From positions 124,001-188,000 of the forward strand of contig NZ_JADKYB010000001.1 of NCBI RefSeq assembly GCF_016918855.1: a stretch of DNA of 64,000 bases. The letters run 5' to 3'. Origin of the DNA: Actinacidiphila acididurans. GTDB lineage: Bacteria > Actinomycetota > Actinomycetes > Streptomycetales > Streptomycetaceae. Made by a program: the position numbers and the translations under genes. The notes beneath the pieces are model-generated. The model did not search any database, was not told where the DNA came from, and saw only the letters and a program-made list of their open reading frames with translations. Of this stretch, positions 17,472 to 27,600 are shown piece by piece (the stretch's first letter is position 1; each line of letters starts with the position of its first letter).

Positions 17472-18370
17472 CCTCCCCACCGGCCGGCGAACGCGGCGAA
17501 GACCGTGCGGTAGGCGTCGGTCTGCTCGGCCACGGACGGCGCCTCGGCCCGGTCGAGGTAGAGGAATTCGGTACGGAAAAGGCCGACACCCTCGCCGTCG
17601 GCGGTGCGGCCGGGGCCGTGCGCCCGGCCGGCCCGCTCGCGGCGCAGCCGCTCGCGTTCGGCCGCGGCGGTGACGGCCTGCGGCGTCGGGTCGGTGGCCA
17701 CGGTGCCGGCAGCGGCGTCCACCAGGACGGTCCGGCCGTCTGCCAGGGCGCCCGCGTCGGCGCAGCCGACCCCGGCGGGCAACCGGAGCGCCTTGGCCAG
17801 GATCGAGGTGTGGCTGGTCGGGCCGCCGCGCTCGGTGACCAGGGCCAGCACCTCGCCCGGGTCGAGCAACGCCGTGTCGGCGGGGGCGAGGTCCTCGGCG
17901 ACCGGGACGTACGGGTGCCCGGGCACGGGCAGTCCCGGCATGGGCAGGCCCAGCAGCCGGGCCACCGACCGGTCCCGCAGGTCGTCCAGGTCGGCGACGC
18001 GCTCGGCGAAGTAGCCGCCCGCGGCCACCAGCGCGGCCCGGAACTCCCCGAACGCGCCCGTGAGCGCGTGTGCGCCGTCGGTGCCGTCAAGCACCAGGGC
18101 CGCGGCCCGGTCGGCGAGCGCCGGGTCGGCGGCCGTCATGGCGTTCGCGGACAGCACCTCGGCCGCCGCGCCCGTCACCGTGGCCGCGCGCTCCGCCAGG
18201 TCCGTGGCGACCTCCCGCAGCGCCGCCCGCACCGCCGCGGCCTCGCCGGGCACCTCCGCCGAGGCGAGGGTGCGCGGAGCGGACAGCACCGGCGCGGGCG
18301 CCAGGCGAGCCGCCGGGCCGGCGGCGTTGCCCGCGCCGATCCCGATACCCGTCAGCACTGCCGCCCTCAC
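17472..18370 (-). pseudogene. ptsI: ptsI, PTS enzyme I, 3'-truncated
   Basis: About 300 residues of phosphoenolpyruvate-protein phosphotransferase: the N-terminal MRAAVLTGIGIGAG, the HPr-interacting helical region, the phosphohistidine motif GGPTSHTSILAKAL, and the start of the PEP-binding barrel GVGLFRTEFLYLDR. Intact enzyme I is ~550 residues. Here the reading is lost after YRTVFAAFAG near 17475, where unrelated sequence belonging to the LysR upstream region begins. The PEP-binding domain is missing, so phosphotransfer from PEP is impossible. GTG start overlaps the ptsH stop by one base (TAGTG), showing the old ptsHI operon. Confidence 0.88.
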
Positions 18371-18507
18371 TACTCCTGTGCGTCGAGGTCGCGGGCCACC
18401 AGCGCGGCCAGTTCCTCGACCGCGGCCCGCGCGCCCTCGCCCTCCGCGGCCAGCACCAGCGACTCGCCGTGCTTGGCGCCCAGGGTGAGCACGGACGGCA
18501 GGCTGCG
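18370..18507 (-). pseudogene. ptsH: ptsH, HPr, 5'-truncated
   Basis: The last ~45 codons of HPr: SLPSVLTLGAKHGESLVLAA followed by EGARAAVEELAALVARDL. This matches the second half of HPr after the serine-46 region. The N-terminal half with the phosphorylated His15 is gone. It is replaced at about 18508 by the 3' end of an IS5-type transposase gene on the opposite strand, so the IS most likely caused the break. Confidence 0.8.
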
Positions 18508-18595
18508 GGCGGGCGACCCCCGCAACTACCTGGCATTCCTCGGCCTCGCCGCAGCCCTCTGCTGCTACAAACGCCTCATCCGCCTCACCACATAG
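18508..18595 (+). mobile_element. 3' end of an IS5-family transposase gene
   Basis: Encodes RNYLAFLGLAAALCCYKRLI followed by RLTT and a stop, the typical C-terminus of IS5-type DDE transposases in actinobacteria. Only this end remains; it abuts the truncated ptsH on the left and a truncated minus-strand reading frame on the right. Confidence 0.75.
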
Positions 18596-18603
18596 GACAT
18601 GGT

Positions 18604-18669
18604 CTAAGTGATGTCGAACAGGGCCGGCTCCTCGATGGCGAAGCGCTTGTACGGCGCGGGGCCGCTCAC
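18604..18669 (-). pseudogene. short coupled reading frame after AraC gene, probably truncated
   Basis: A GTG overlapping the AraC stop (GTGA, 18666-18669) opens a 21-codon frame ending PYKRFAIEEPALFDIT at a TAG next to the IS remnant. The overlap is typical of a second operon gene. The residues look protein-like but the frame is cut by the IS junction. The original gene cannot be named. Confidence 0.3.
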
Positions 18670-19628
18670 TCCCGCCCGGCGGCTACGTTCGTGGCCGAGC
18701 GCGGTGGCTGCCGTGCCTGGTTACGGAACTGTGCGGGCGATGAGCCGACCACGCGGCGGAACGCGGTGCTGAATGCGCTCTCGGACAGGTAGCCGGTGGC
18801 CCGTGCGAGCTCGGAGATCGACAGAGTGTCGCGGGCGAGGGCGTCGCGCGCGAGGCTCATGCGCCATTGGATCAGGTACTCCAACGGCGGGACTCCGACG
18901 TGGCTCTTGAACGCCTGGGCGAACGCGGAACGCGACATGTGGCTGATCTCGGCGAGCTCCTTGAGGCTCCAGGAGTGGGCTACGTCCGCGTGCACGGCAC
19001 GCAGGGCGGCACCGATGCCGTCCTCGTTCAGGGCGCCCAGCCAGCCGGTGGGCCGGTCTGTCCGACCGGCGTGAGCACGCAGCATGTGCACGAGCAGGAT
19101 CTGTGCCAGGTGGTTCTGCACCAGCGGGCCGCCTGCGGCGGCGACCCCGACCTCGGTGGCCAGGAGATCGATCAGCAGCGCGAGCCGCCTGCCATGAGGA
19201 TCGGCCACGCGAACGATCACGAGCGGCGGCAGAAGATCGGTCAGGAGGGCCGCGTTGCTGTCGTCGAAGGCGATGTGCCCGACGCAGAGGTAGAGGTCCT
19301 CCTCGGACTCCGGGCCGATCCGCACGAACCCGTCTTCGGCACGCGCCCACACAGACTCCGCCGGGCTCGGGCTTGCGTCAAGCGTGCTGGCCAGTACGTA
19401 AGGCGGCGGGTTGCCCAGCATGAAGGTGTCACCCTCCTGCAGGAGCACCGGCTCCTGCCCTTCGAGGATCAACCAGCAGGTGCCGCGCACGAGGCCCCCG
19501 ATCCGCACGTGCAAGAACGTGTCGAAGCGCAAAGCCCAATCTCCCACGGCCCGGAGACTGGGCCCGATCACCGTGCGAGGCCTGAGCAGGCCGATTGCGT
19601 CAGCCACCGGATCCTGAAAGCCGAGCAC
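18666..19628 (-). CDS. AraC-family regulator with cupin-type sensor domain
   Basis: 320-residue regulator. The N-terminal ~190 residues form the AraC-binding/cupin_6 domain (GLVRGTCWLILEG, QEGDTFMLGNPPPY). The C-terminal domain has the two AraC helix-turn-helix motifs: SLKELAEISHMSRSAFAQAF, then the second around SISELARATGYLSESAFSTA followed by FRRVVGSSP. The annotated longest frame starts at 19637, but AGGAGG is placed correctly for the GTG at 19628. Divergent from the SDR at 19751 with a 122-bp spacer, so it probably controls that gene. Confidence 0.9.
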   Translation of the reverse strand: MLGFQDPVADAIGLLRPRTVIGPSLRAVGDWALRFDTFLHVRIGGLVRGTCWLILEGQEPVLLQEGDTFMLGNPPPYVLASTLDASPSPAESVWARAEDGFVRIGPESEEDLYLCVGHIAFDDSNAALLTDLLPPLVIVRVADPHGRRLALLIDLLATEVGVAAAGGPLVQNHLAQILLVHMLRAHAGRTDRPTGWLGALNEDGIGAALRAVHADVAHSWSLKELAEISHMSRSAFAQAFKSHVGVPPLEYLIQWRMSLARDALARDTLSISELARATGYLSESAFSTAFRRVVGSSPAQFRNQARQPPRSATNVAAGRE

Positions 19629-19678
19629 GGACGACACCTCCTGGACGTTACGTAAAGGACTCCGGACTCTGCATTATT

Positions 19679-19709
19679 GATCGTACTCCGCTGTTCCCGC
19701 AGTATCGAT
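19679..19709. promoter_or_regulatory. imperfect repeat in AraC/SDR intergenic region
   Basis: GATCGTACT and AGTATCGAT form an imperfect inverted repeat (one base bulge) spaced 13 bp apart in the 122-bp divergent region. Possible binding site of the AraC protein; weak. Confidence 0.3.
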
Positions 19710-19750
19710 GTTGAACGGATCGGCATCGAGAGAGCTAGGGAGACACCCAC

Positions 19751-20503
19751 ATGGGACAGCTGGAAGGCAAGACGGCGGTGGTCACCGGGGGCGGCACCGG
19801 TATCGGTCTGGCCACCGCCGTACGGCTGGCGGACGAGGGTGCGTACGTGTTCGTCACCGGACGACGTGAGGCCGTACTGGAGGCTGCCGTCAAGACCATC
19901 GGAGAAGACCGGACCACCGGGGTCGTCGGCGATATCTCGAAGCCGGAGGACCTGGACCGGCTCTACAAGGCGGTCCAGGCGCGAGGTCAGGGTTTGGACG
20001 TGCTCGTGGCGAACGCGGCGATCGGTGCGTTTGTGACGCTGGAACAGACCACCGAGGAGCACTTCGACCAGACCTTCGCGGTCAACGTCCGAGGCACGCT
20101 GTTCACCGTGCAGAAGGCGTTGCCATTGCTCAACGACGGAGCCTCGATCGTCCTGGTCGGTTCGACGGCCGGCGACCGTGGAGTAGAGGCGTTCGGCGCG
20201 TACGCGGCGTCGAAGGCAGCCGTCCGGTCCTTCGCGCGGACGTGGTCCAACGAGCTCAAGGGCCGTGGCATCCGGGTCAACGTAGTGTCGCCGGCATGGA
20301 TCGAGACGCCTGGGGGCACCGCCGCTTTCGGTGACGAGGAGACCGCCCGGGCCGTGAAGGAGAATGTCGCCGCGACCGTGGCCAAGGGGCGCATGGGTCG
20401 GCCTGAGGAGGCCGCGGCAGTCGTGGCCTTCCTGGCCTCGGAACAAAGCAGCTACGTCGTCGGCGCGAACATCTACGTCGATGGTGGCACGAACCAGATC
20501 TGA
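19751..20503 (+). CDS. short-chain dehydrogenase/reductase (SDR)
   Basis: 250-residue classical SDR with TGGGTGIG (12-19), NAAIG in place of NNAG (88-92), Ser138 in VGSTAG, and the YAASK motif with Tyr151 and Lys155. The C-terminal VGANIYVDGGTNQI is typical of FabG-like SDRs that tetramerise. AGGGAG lies 8-12 bp before the ATG. Transcribed divergently from the AraC gene. A 3-oxoacyl- or sugar-type reductase is possible; specificity is not readable. Confidence 0.93.
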   Translation: MGQLEGKTAVVTGGGTGIGLATAVRLADEGAYVFVTGRREAVLEAAVKTIGEDRTTGVVGDISKPEDLDRLYKAVQARGQGLDVLVANAAIGAFVTLEQTTEEHFDQTFAVNVRGTLFTVQKALPLLNDGASIVLVGSTAGDRGVEAFGAYAASKAAVRSFARTWSNELKGRGIRVNVVSPAWIETPGGTAAFGDEETARAVKENVAATVAKGRMGRPEEAAAVVAFLASEQSSYVVGANIYVDGGTNQI

Positions 20504-21146
20504 GCAGGCACCACACGGTGGGTGGCATCTGAAGCGTTCCCGGTTCTATGCCGCACCCGGTCCAGGAGCGTGCGGTGAACCGCCCGTCGCCTCGCTTGCG
20601 CGGCCGGCCTTGGCCGGCGAGCTTGATCATCTTTGTGTGCACCGGTTCCAGCTTGCCGCGCACCGTCACCTGAAGGCCCAGTTCCCCGCCGACCGCGCTT
20701 ACCTGGATGGGGTCGTCGGCGACCCGCACGATCGCCAGGAAGTTACCGTAGTCAGCGGGCAGCGTGGCCTCCTCGGGATTCTCGCTGCGGTGCGGGATCA
20801 GCAGGACAGGAGGCCCCGCCACCCGGGCGGGAGTCGAGGCGACAGTCGCAGCGGCCTCCACCGCGGCCCGGGTCGGCGGACGTGAGGCATGGGCAGGCGC
20901 GGCCCTGACACCGAAGGCGGTTGCCGCACTGTCGGTGATGACGTGTTCGCCTGCGGGTACCGCGCTGTCGGCTGGCCGGGCTCGATCCCACGCCCGAACC
21001 GGACTGCCAACGCCGCGGTTGGCTGTCTCGCTGGAGCAGCGACACGTGCCAGGACGCCACTGCAAGTCGCATGCCCTTGCGGTGGCGTCCTGGTGCCGGG
21101 CGGTGTGGGGAGCGGGTCGCCCGGCTGCTGCCCCGTAGGGCACGGG
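20504..21146. other. no clear gene; possible decayed minus-strand gene
   Basis: On the minus strand 20560-20970 reads as plausible protein (ATAFGVRAAPAHASRPPTRA; VLLIPHRSENPEEATLPADY; NFLAIVRVADDPIQVSAVGG), but the frame has no ribosome site, runs into the SDR gene and matches no family I know. It may be a truncated hypothetical gene. Nothing else is supported. Confidence 0.35.
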
Positions 21147-21868
21147 TCAGGTCGTGTGCCACCAGGCGGTGGTGTCCGGCGGCAGCATCACCTCGGTCTG
21201 TGTGTGGCTGACGGGGCCGCTGGCGACCAGCAGGGTGCCGCAGACGGGTAGCGTCACCGGCGCGTCGGTGAGGTTGACGGTGCGGTGGGAGCCGGGGTGG
21301 CGCTGGAAGACCAGGGTGCCGGGTGGGCTGCTGATCCAGTAGAGGTTGTCGGGGGCTCCCAGGGCGGCGTGGTCGCGGCGGTGGGCCAGGGCGGCGCGGT
21401 ACAGGTCGAGCCAGTACCGCAGGATGGAGCGGAACTCGTCGTGGACGGCCGGGTGGTCCAGTTGAAGTCGGGCTGCTGCGGGGCGAACAGGTGCAGGTAC
21501 CACTCGCCCGGCGTGCCGTCGGGGTTGGTGGTGCGGGTCCAGGCGGGGCCGCCGAACACCGATTCCCAGTCGTTGGGCGGCAGCTCGCCGCGGGGGCCCT
21601 TGCCGGGCCGGAAGTGGAAGCGGGCTCGGGCCGGCGAGCCGGGTCCGTCACGCAGCGCCTGGGCGAACCAGGGGTGCTGGTCGGAGCAGTGGTTGGGCAC
21701 GATGTCGAAGATCACCCGCAGGTCCAGCCGGTGGGCGTCGTCGATCAGGTCGACGGCGTCGGACAGTTGCCCGAACATGGGGTCCACCGCGCGGTAGTCG
21801 GCCACGTCGTATCCGGCGTCGGCCTGCGGGGAGGCGTAGAACGGGGACAGCCACACCGCGTCCACGCC
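21147..21868 (-). pseudogene. GH13 alpha-glucosidase with frameshift and central deletion
   Basis: The 5' part reads as a GH13 alpha-glucosidase/oligo-1,6-glucosidase N-terminus: GVDAVWLSPFYASPQADAGY, DYRAVDPMFG, and VIFDIVPNHCSDQHPWF. At 21458-21460 a frameshift occurs in the codons for FNW-DHPAV; one missing G in the coding strand would restore it. Right after RSILRYWLD the sequence jumps to the C-terminal LYRAALAHRR region, so the catalytic nucleophile, acid/base and ~250 residues are missing. The tail (SPPGTLVFQRHPGSHRTVNL) ends normally at 21147. The N-terminus is cut at 21868 where a pullulanase fragment on the other strand begins. Confidence 0.82.
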
Positions 21869-23046
21869 CATCAACGGCAGCTGGAGCGAGAACTACGGCG
21901 CCCACGCCGTCGCCGCGGCGACAACATCTCCCTGACCGTCCCGTCCGGCGGCAAGCAGGTCACCTTCGTCTACGACCCTGTCACCCACTGGATCACCGAC
22001 GACATCAACAGCAAGATCGTCACCGCCCCCGGCGACTTCCAGTCCGAGACCGGCTGCTCGACGGACTGGGCACCGGACTGCCTCAACCCGTGGCTGGAGG
22101 ACATCGACGGCGACGGCACCTACACCTACTCCACCACCGCCGTCCCCACGGGAAACTGGCAGGTCAAGGCCACCGTCGGCATGTCCTGGTACGAGAACTA
22201 CGGCGACGGCGGCGCGAACATCCCCTTCACCGTCCCGGCCGCGGGTGCCACGACGACGTTCTTCTACAACGCCTCCAGCCACCTGCTGACCGTGACCTCC
22301 TCCGGCGGCACCACCCCAACCAGCACACCGCCCACCACACCCACCCCGACCGGACCCGCCAGCCCGCTGAACACCCTCGGCGCGATCTACACCCCGACCG
22401 CCACCACCTTCCGGATATGGTCCCCGGACAGCTCCAACGTCACCCTCGCCGTCGGCGGGAAGACCTACACCCTGGCCCATACCACCCTCAGCGGCTACAC
22501 CGACGTCCACCAGACCGTCGTCAGCGGCGGCCTGAAGGACCAGACCTACCAGTTCTACGTCAACGGCAACGCCGTCCGCGACCCGTACGCCCAGATGGTC
22601 AACCCCGGCATTCCACAAGAATGGCATCCGCGTGATCATGGACGTGGTCTACAACCACACCTACAGCAAGGACGCCTTCGGGAACATCACCAGCAAGTGC
22701 TACACACAGAACGACCTCTCCGGCACCGGCAACTCCCTCGACGACGGCAACCCCATGGTCGCCCGTATGATCCAGGACTCCCTGGAACACTGGGTCCGCG
22801 ACTACAACGTCGACGGCTTCCGCTTCGACCTGCTCGGCGTCCACTACGCCGCCAACGCCGCCGCCCCCACCGCCTACGACACCGTCGTCGTCTACAACCC
22901 CACCAGCAGCACCTACTACGCCACCCTGCCCACCGGCACCTGGACCAAAGTCCTCGACACCCCCGGCGCCGTCAACGTGCAACACCACCTGCGCAGGCCA
23001 GTCCGTCACGGTATTCGTTCCGCTTCCGCACCGAGTCCCTGCTGAC
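21869..23046 (+). pseudogene. pullulanase remnant with several deletions
   Basis: Pieces of a large secreted type I pullulanase. Two starch-associated X25-type modules are visible (INGSWSENYGA, then a frameshift, then GMSWYENYGDGGANIPFTV). They are followed by a Pro/Thr linker, a CBM48-like region (ATTFRIWSPDSSNVTLAVGG), a jump near 22615 to NGIRVIMDVVYNHTYSKDAF of the catalytic barrel, and YNVDGFRFDLLGVHY. A second jump leads to the C-terminal domain (DTVVVYNPTSSTYY, TWTKVLDTPGAVN). At least two frames are needed and most of the barrel is absent. With the GH13 gene it points to a lost starch-utilisation locus. Confidence 0.82.
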
Positions 23047-23165
23047 GATCCTTTCGTTACTGGGGTGCAGCCCCGCGCGTGTTTGAATTCTGTTCGAGTA
23101 GGGGGTGGAGCGGGGAAGTGGTCTGCGGTGACGGCAACCGGGCGGGATGCGGCCGTGGGTGGCAC

Positions 23166-23445
23166 GTGCTGCACGTACGGTGCCCTCCCGGCACGAGCGA
23201 GCCCGGCTACCTGGCGCTGCTCGCCTTGATCTGTGAGATCTCACCGACGCTGCAGGTCCTGCCGACCTCGGCCGCGCTGGTCGATGTCGCCGGCGCCCTG
23301 CGGTACTGGGACGCAAGCCCCTACGACCTCACGCAGCGCATCCGGGACCGCGCCTTGGTCCACCTCGGTGTCGACGTACGTATCGGCGCCGGTCCGAACT
23401 GGACGATTGCGGCGATGGCCTCCAAGGGGCTGCCGCCGGTGGCCC
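23166..23445 (+). pseudogene. N-terminal fragment of Y-family DNA polymerase-like gene
   Basis: Reads HVLHVRCPPGTSEPGYLALL, ALICEISPTLQVLPTSAALV and DVAGALRYWDASPYDLTQRI, matching the N-terminal UmuC/ImpB region of the actinobacterial DNA polymerase Y family, including a palm-like ALVDV segment and IRVRAL-type helix. The reading stops at NWTIAAMAS, where an IS5-type fragment on the other strand follows. Only ~90 of ~350 residues remain. Confidence 0.65.
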
Positions 23446-23454
23446 TCGTTTCCT

Positions 23455-23629
23455 GCGGCAGGTGCTCCCACTGGATCCCCGTGTACAGCACGAACAGGAT
23501 CCCGCACAGCACCTCCCGGTCCGGAACCCGCCTGCGACCCGGATACCGGAACCGCCGCTCCCTCCTCGGCAGCAGCGGCTCTATCCGCCCCCACGACTCA
23601 TCCGACACGATCCACGGCGGAGTCCCCAC
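23455..23629 (-). mobile_element. 5' fragment of an IS5-family transposase gene
   Basis: GTG at 23629 begins GTPPWIVSDESWGRIEPLLP, then REVLCGILFVLYTGIQWEHL, the DUF4096-type N-terminal domain of IS5 transposases. The DDE catalytic part is absent; the frame ends in the polymerase fragment. Probably the scar of an insertion followed by deletion. Confidence 0.75.
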
Positions 23630-23721
23630 GACCCGCCCAATGTCCAACTCACCCCGCCGGGCACGGCCACCAGGACCGATCCACCTCATTGTGTTAGCCG
23701 CTGTAACTGCCCAGGCTGACG

Positions 23722-24232
23722 ATGCGACGGATCGCCGACCTTTATCCATTGGGGCGAAGACTGACGCCCGCGGCGCCTTCGTGACCGCGGATGCGGCCCG
23801 TGTCATGCCACACCTGCTCCGCTTGGTCGAGCGAACCCCGGCGTCGGGTGGGGAAGTTCGTTTGCGGACTGCTGGCCGACCTGCCCCGCAAGAACTGCTG
23901 GACGATTGCGGAGTGGGCAGGTGAGGCCACGCCGGACGGCATGCAGCATCTGTTGGAGCGGGCCAAGTGAGACGCGGACGCGAGTACGTCGTCGACCACC
24001 TCGGCGCCGAGCAGGCCGTCCTCGTCGTCGACGAGACTGGCGACGTGAAGAAGGGGAACGCGACCGTCGGGGTGCAGCGCCAGTACACCGGCACCGCCGG
24101 GCGGATCGAGAACTTCCAGGTCGCAGTCCACCTTGTCCATGCCATGCCGCGCTGGACCACCGCGTCTACGTCACGGTCGACCGGATGAGCCCGATCGAGA
24201 TCTGCCCGGCGGAGACCACGCCCGCGTAGCCG
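23722..24232 (+). mobile_element. IS701-family transposase pseudogene
   Basis: Fragments of an IS701 DDE transposase in shifting frames: KFVCGLLADLPRKNCWTIAE and [17 protein letters not shown], then an in-frame TGA where these proteins have Trp (ADWD). Next come [20 protein letters not shown] (catalytic Asp region) and [20 protein letters not shown], and a last piece [11 protein letters not shown] in another frame. The 3' two thirds of the element is missing. Defunct. Confidence 0.75.
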
Positions 24233-24646
24233 GTGGCTGTGCGGCACAGTCCACGAACCCGCTGAATCTGCGTGCGGCCATCCCCTGGGCAGGCGGGACG
24301 CCGGTGCCGGGAGGCGTCGCGGAGTCGGGGCCGACGGCTTGTCGGCTGCCCGTAGCGGCGATCGGCTGATCCAGGGGCTTGGCCCTGACCGTGTCACGCC
24401 CCGGACGATGATGGTGCGCTGGGCCGCGACGGCTGACCACTTCCCGGCCCGGCCGGGAAGTGGTCTGCCGTCAGTGGCACGGGATCCCTCGGCGGAAGCA
24501 GGCGGCCCTCGAACATGAGGAGGCGGTAGGAGCCGCCGTCAGCCGTCGTCCCGAACCACTCTTCGACTTCGCCGTCATGAGTTCCGACCGGGCGGCCACG
24601 TCATGCCGGCTTTCGTCCCATCACGTCGTGTCACGTCAATGTCATG
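24233..24646. other. intergenic, nothing recognised
   Basis: About 410 bp between the IS701 remnant and the convergent end of the GH65 gene. Open frames here are antisense shadows or short. No convincing terminator or promoter was seen. Confidence 0.4.
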
Positions 24647-27600
24647 TCATGGCAGGCTCCAGATCTGGTCGGTGGCGCCGGTGCAGGGCTCGATGTCCAG
24701 TCGGGTTGCGGAGGGACCGTAGCCGGGGTCGGTCAGGCACATTCCGGAGTTCGGATTGACCAGCTCGCCGCCGGCCTGGGGCTGCCACTGCTGTGCGGGC
24801 GTGCCGTTGCACCAGTAGAGGTCCACGGCCGTGCCGGCGGCGGTGCCGGCGTTGTTCACGTCCAGGCACATGCCGTACGCCCGCAGCGTGTAGTCCGACG
24901 CCAGAGTCCACTGCTGGGCGAAGGTGTCGTTGCAGGTGTAGACCTGGACTGGGTTGTAGTCGGCCGGGTCGGCGTCTCGAACGTCCAGGCACATGCCCTG
25001 GTAGCCGAGCGTTCGGCCGACGGGCGCGCGCAGGACCCAGGTCTGGCCGGCGGCGTGGTCGCAGTCCTCGATGTCCAACTGCGTCCCGGAGGGGCCGGAC
25101 GCGGGGTCCGTCAGACACCTGCCGGACTGCGGGTTCACGATGCCGCCGTCGGACCGGATCTGCCACTGCTGTGCGGCGGTGTTGTTGCAGGTGTAGAGCT
25201 GGACCGGCGTGCCGTTGCCGGCGCCGCCGCCCTGCACGTCCAGGCACAGGCCCAGTGCACGGATGGACCCGTCGGGGTACGTCGTCCATCCTTGCGCCGA
25301 GGTGCCGTTGCAGAAGTAGGCCTGGACGGCGTCGCCCGACCGCCCGAGGCCGCCGCGGTCGTCGGTGCACAGGCCCTGGGCGCCCAGCCGAATCTGCTGG
25401 ACCGCCGGCGGGACGGTGATCTCGGCGATCCGGGCGGTGGCCGAGGGGCCGGCCTGGTAGCGGATGTATCGGTGAACGACCGTGGGGAACCCGGCGGTGC
25501 TCCTCGAACTCGACACCGCTGCCTGGTCGGCGAGTGCGGTCCAAGTGGTGCCGTCGTCGGAGCCCTCGATGGTGTAAGCGGTCGTCGGGCCGTCGGACTG
25601 GACCTGCACTGCGTCGAGTCGGGTCGGTGCGCCGAGGTCGATCGTGAGGCTCGCCCCGGTGCCCGCGGCATACCACGCAGTGGCGGGGGCGCCGTCGATC
25701 GCGCCCTCCGCCGGGTGGCTGAGGTCGGCGTGGGAGGCGGTCACGGGTTTGCACGCGGCGGCATTCGACGATCCGGTGAACGTCCGCGTGGCGACGGTCA
25801 GCGGGGTCCCCGGGCTCACCGTCCGGGCGGCGGTGCCGCGGACGCTGACGGGCAGGGCGGGGCCGCCCGTGACGGTGATCGTGGTGCCTGTCGGGGTGAT
25901 CGACAGGGAGTACGTGCTGCCGTGCCACCGCAGACCGCTCAGGTCCAGTTCGGGGATCTGCGGTGGCAGCGAGGGGTCGAGCAGGACCGCGTTCTGATCC
26001 CACCGCAGCCCGGTGAATCCGTACTCCAGTTCCTGGAGGAATCCGCCGGCGGCGGTCGTGAAGGTGAACGCTCCGCCGGTGCGCGTCTCGTGGAACTTGT
26101 CGAAGGGCGCCCCGACGAACGGGTCGACGCTGCGTTCGAGATAGGTGTACGCGTCGCAGCGGTCGCTTGGGAGAGCAGCCGCGTCGATCGCTGCGATGGA
26201 GTCGGTCATCGACGGGCCGTCGAGGTCGGTGACCGAGCTGTAGTAGTCGAGGTCGTTGCGCGCCAAGGTCCCCGGCATCGGCACACTCCACGGGTACTGC
26301 AGCATGGTGACGTCGGCCTGCTTGATCGTCTGGCCGGTGGGATATCCGTCGTACTCGAGGTGACGCTGGTCGGCGGAGTCGAAGGGGATCTGCAGTCCGC
26401 TCGCCACGGTGGTCCAGGCCAGGTCCGCGGTGTTGCCGGTGATCTGCGCCGCGCGGGCAGCGACGGTCAGGACTGCCTGCGCCGCGGCGTCGGTGTAGGC
26501 GCTGTCGTCGACGTGGTCGTGGTACTCGTCGGGGCCCATCACGTCCAGGATCCGGTAGGCGCCGGACACGTTCGGGTCCCGCACGGCGCGTGACACCCAG
26601 AAGTCCGCGATCCGCCTCAGCACCGGCCACGCCTTGCCGGCGAGCCAAGAGGTGTCTCCGGTGGCCAGGTAGTACTGCCACTGGGCGAGCGCGATGTCGG
26701 ACGACACGTGCAGCTCGTCGCACTGAGCGCCGGGCCCGTGGTACGCGTCCCGGCCGGTGATGCCGCTCTCCCACGGGTACCGGGCGCCGGTGACGGATTG
26801 CCCGGCCGGAGCGCAGGTCGCGGCGTTCGCCTCGGCCTGCCCGAGGAGCGCCTGCCGGTAGGTGTCGGTCGCCTCGGCGACCTCTGGGTGCTGAGCGAGC
26901 AGCGCCGGATACATCCAGGTCTCCATGTCCCAGAACACGTGACCGTTGTAGCTGTCCGAGGACAGCCCGCCGGGCGGACTGGGCCATGGCACGTCGGCCC
27001 GGTTGCTCTCCAGCAGGTAGAACATGGCGGCGCGGATCTCACCGGTGAGGGTGTCGTCGCCGGGTACGGAGATGTCCGCGCTCCACAGGCTCGACCAGGC
27101 CTGCTCGTTGCGGGCGGTGACCGCGGCGGCTCCGAGGTTCGCGGCCGCGGTGGCCTGGCTCAGCGCGGCGCTCTGCGGGGCGGTGCTCGCGGTCCCGGGG
27201 CCGCCGTCGTCGCTGGAGGCGATGCCCACGAATTTGGTCGCCGTGTAGGTCGTGCCGGCGACCACGTTCAACTGCGTGCTCTGGCCTGCCGCGGCACCGT
27301 CCGCCGGGGCGGTGGCCGTCGGCGATGCGGCACCGCCGAGCCTGAGCACCGACGCGATCGCAGCGGTCACCCCGGTGCCGTCGGCGGTGACGTTCTCGGT
27401 GAGGACGCCGTTGCGGGTGTCGACGGAGGGGGAGGAGGCCGAAGAGCCGTTCAGCCCGCGCTCGTCGAGGGCGTCGACGACCGTCGCCTGCCCGGTCCAG
27501 TGGGGGGTGAAGGACATGCCGACCATGCCGACGTGGGCATCGCTCTGGTCGGCGTTGACGGTGTACGTGAAGTCCGTGGTGCGGCCGGACGGCGCGGTCC

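Noticed and set aside
24644..26593. 649-codon plus-strand frame and a 566-codon plus-strand frame at 26708-28408
   Set aside because: They are antisense of the GH65 gene, lack ribosome sites, and are rich in Gly/Val/Arg as expected of shadow frames in high-GC DNA; the minus-strand protein has clear family motifs.
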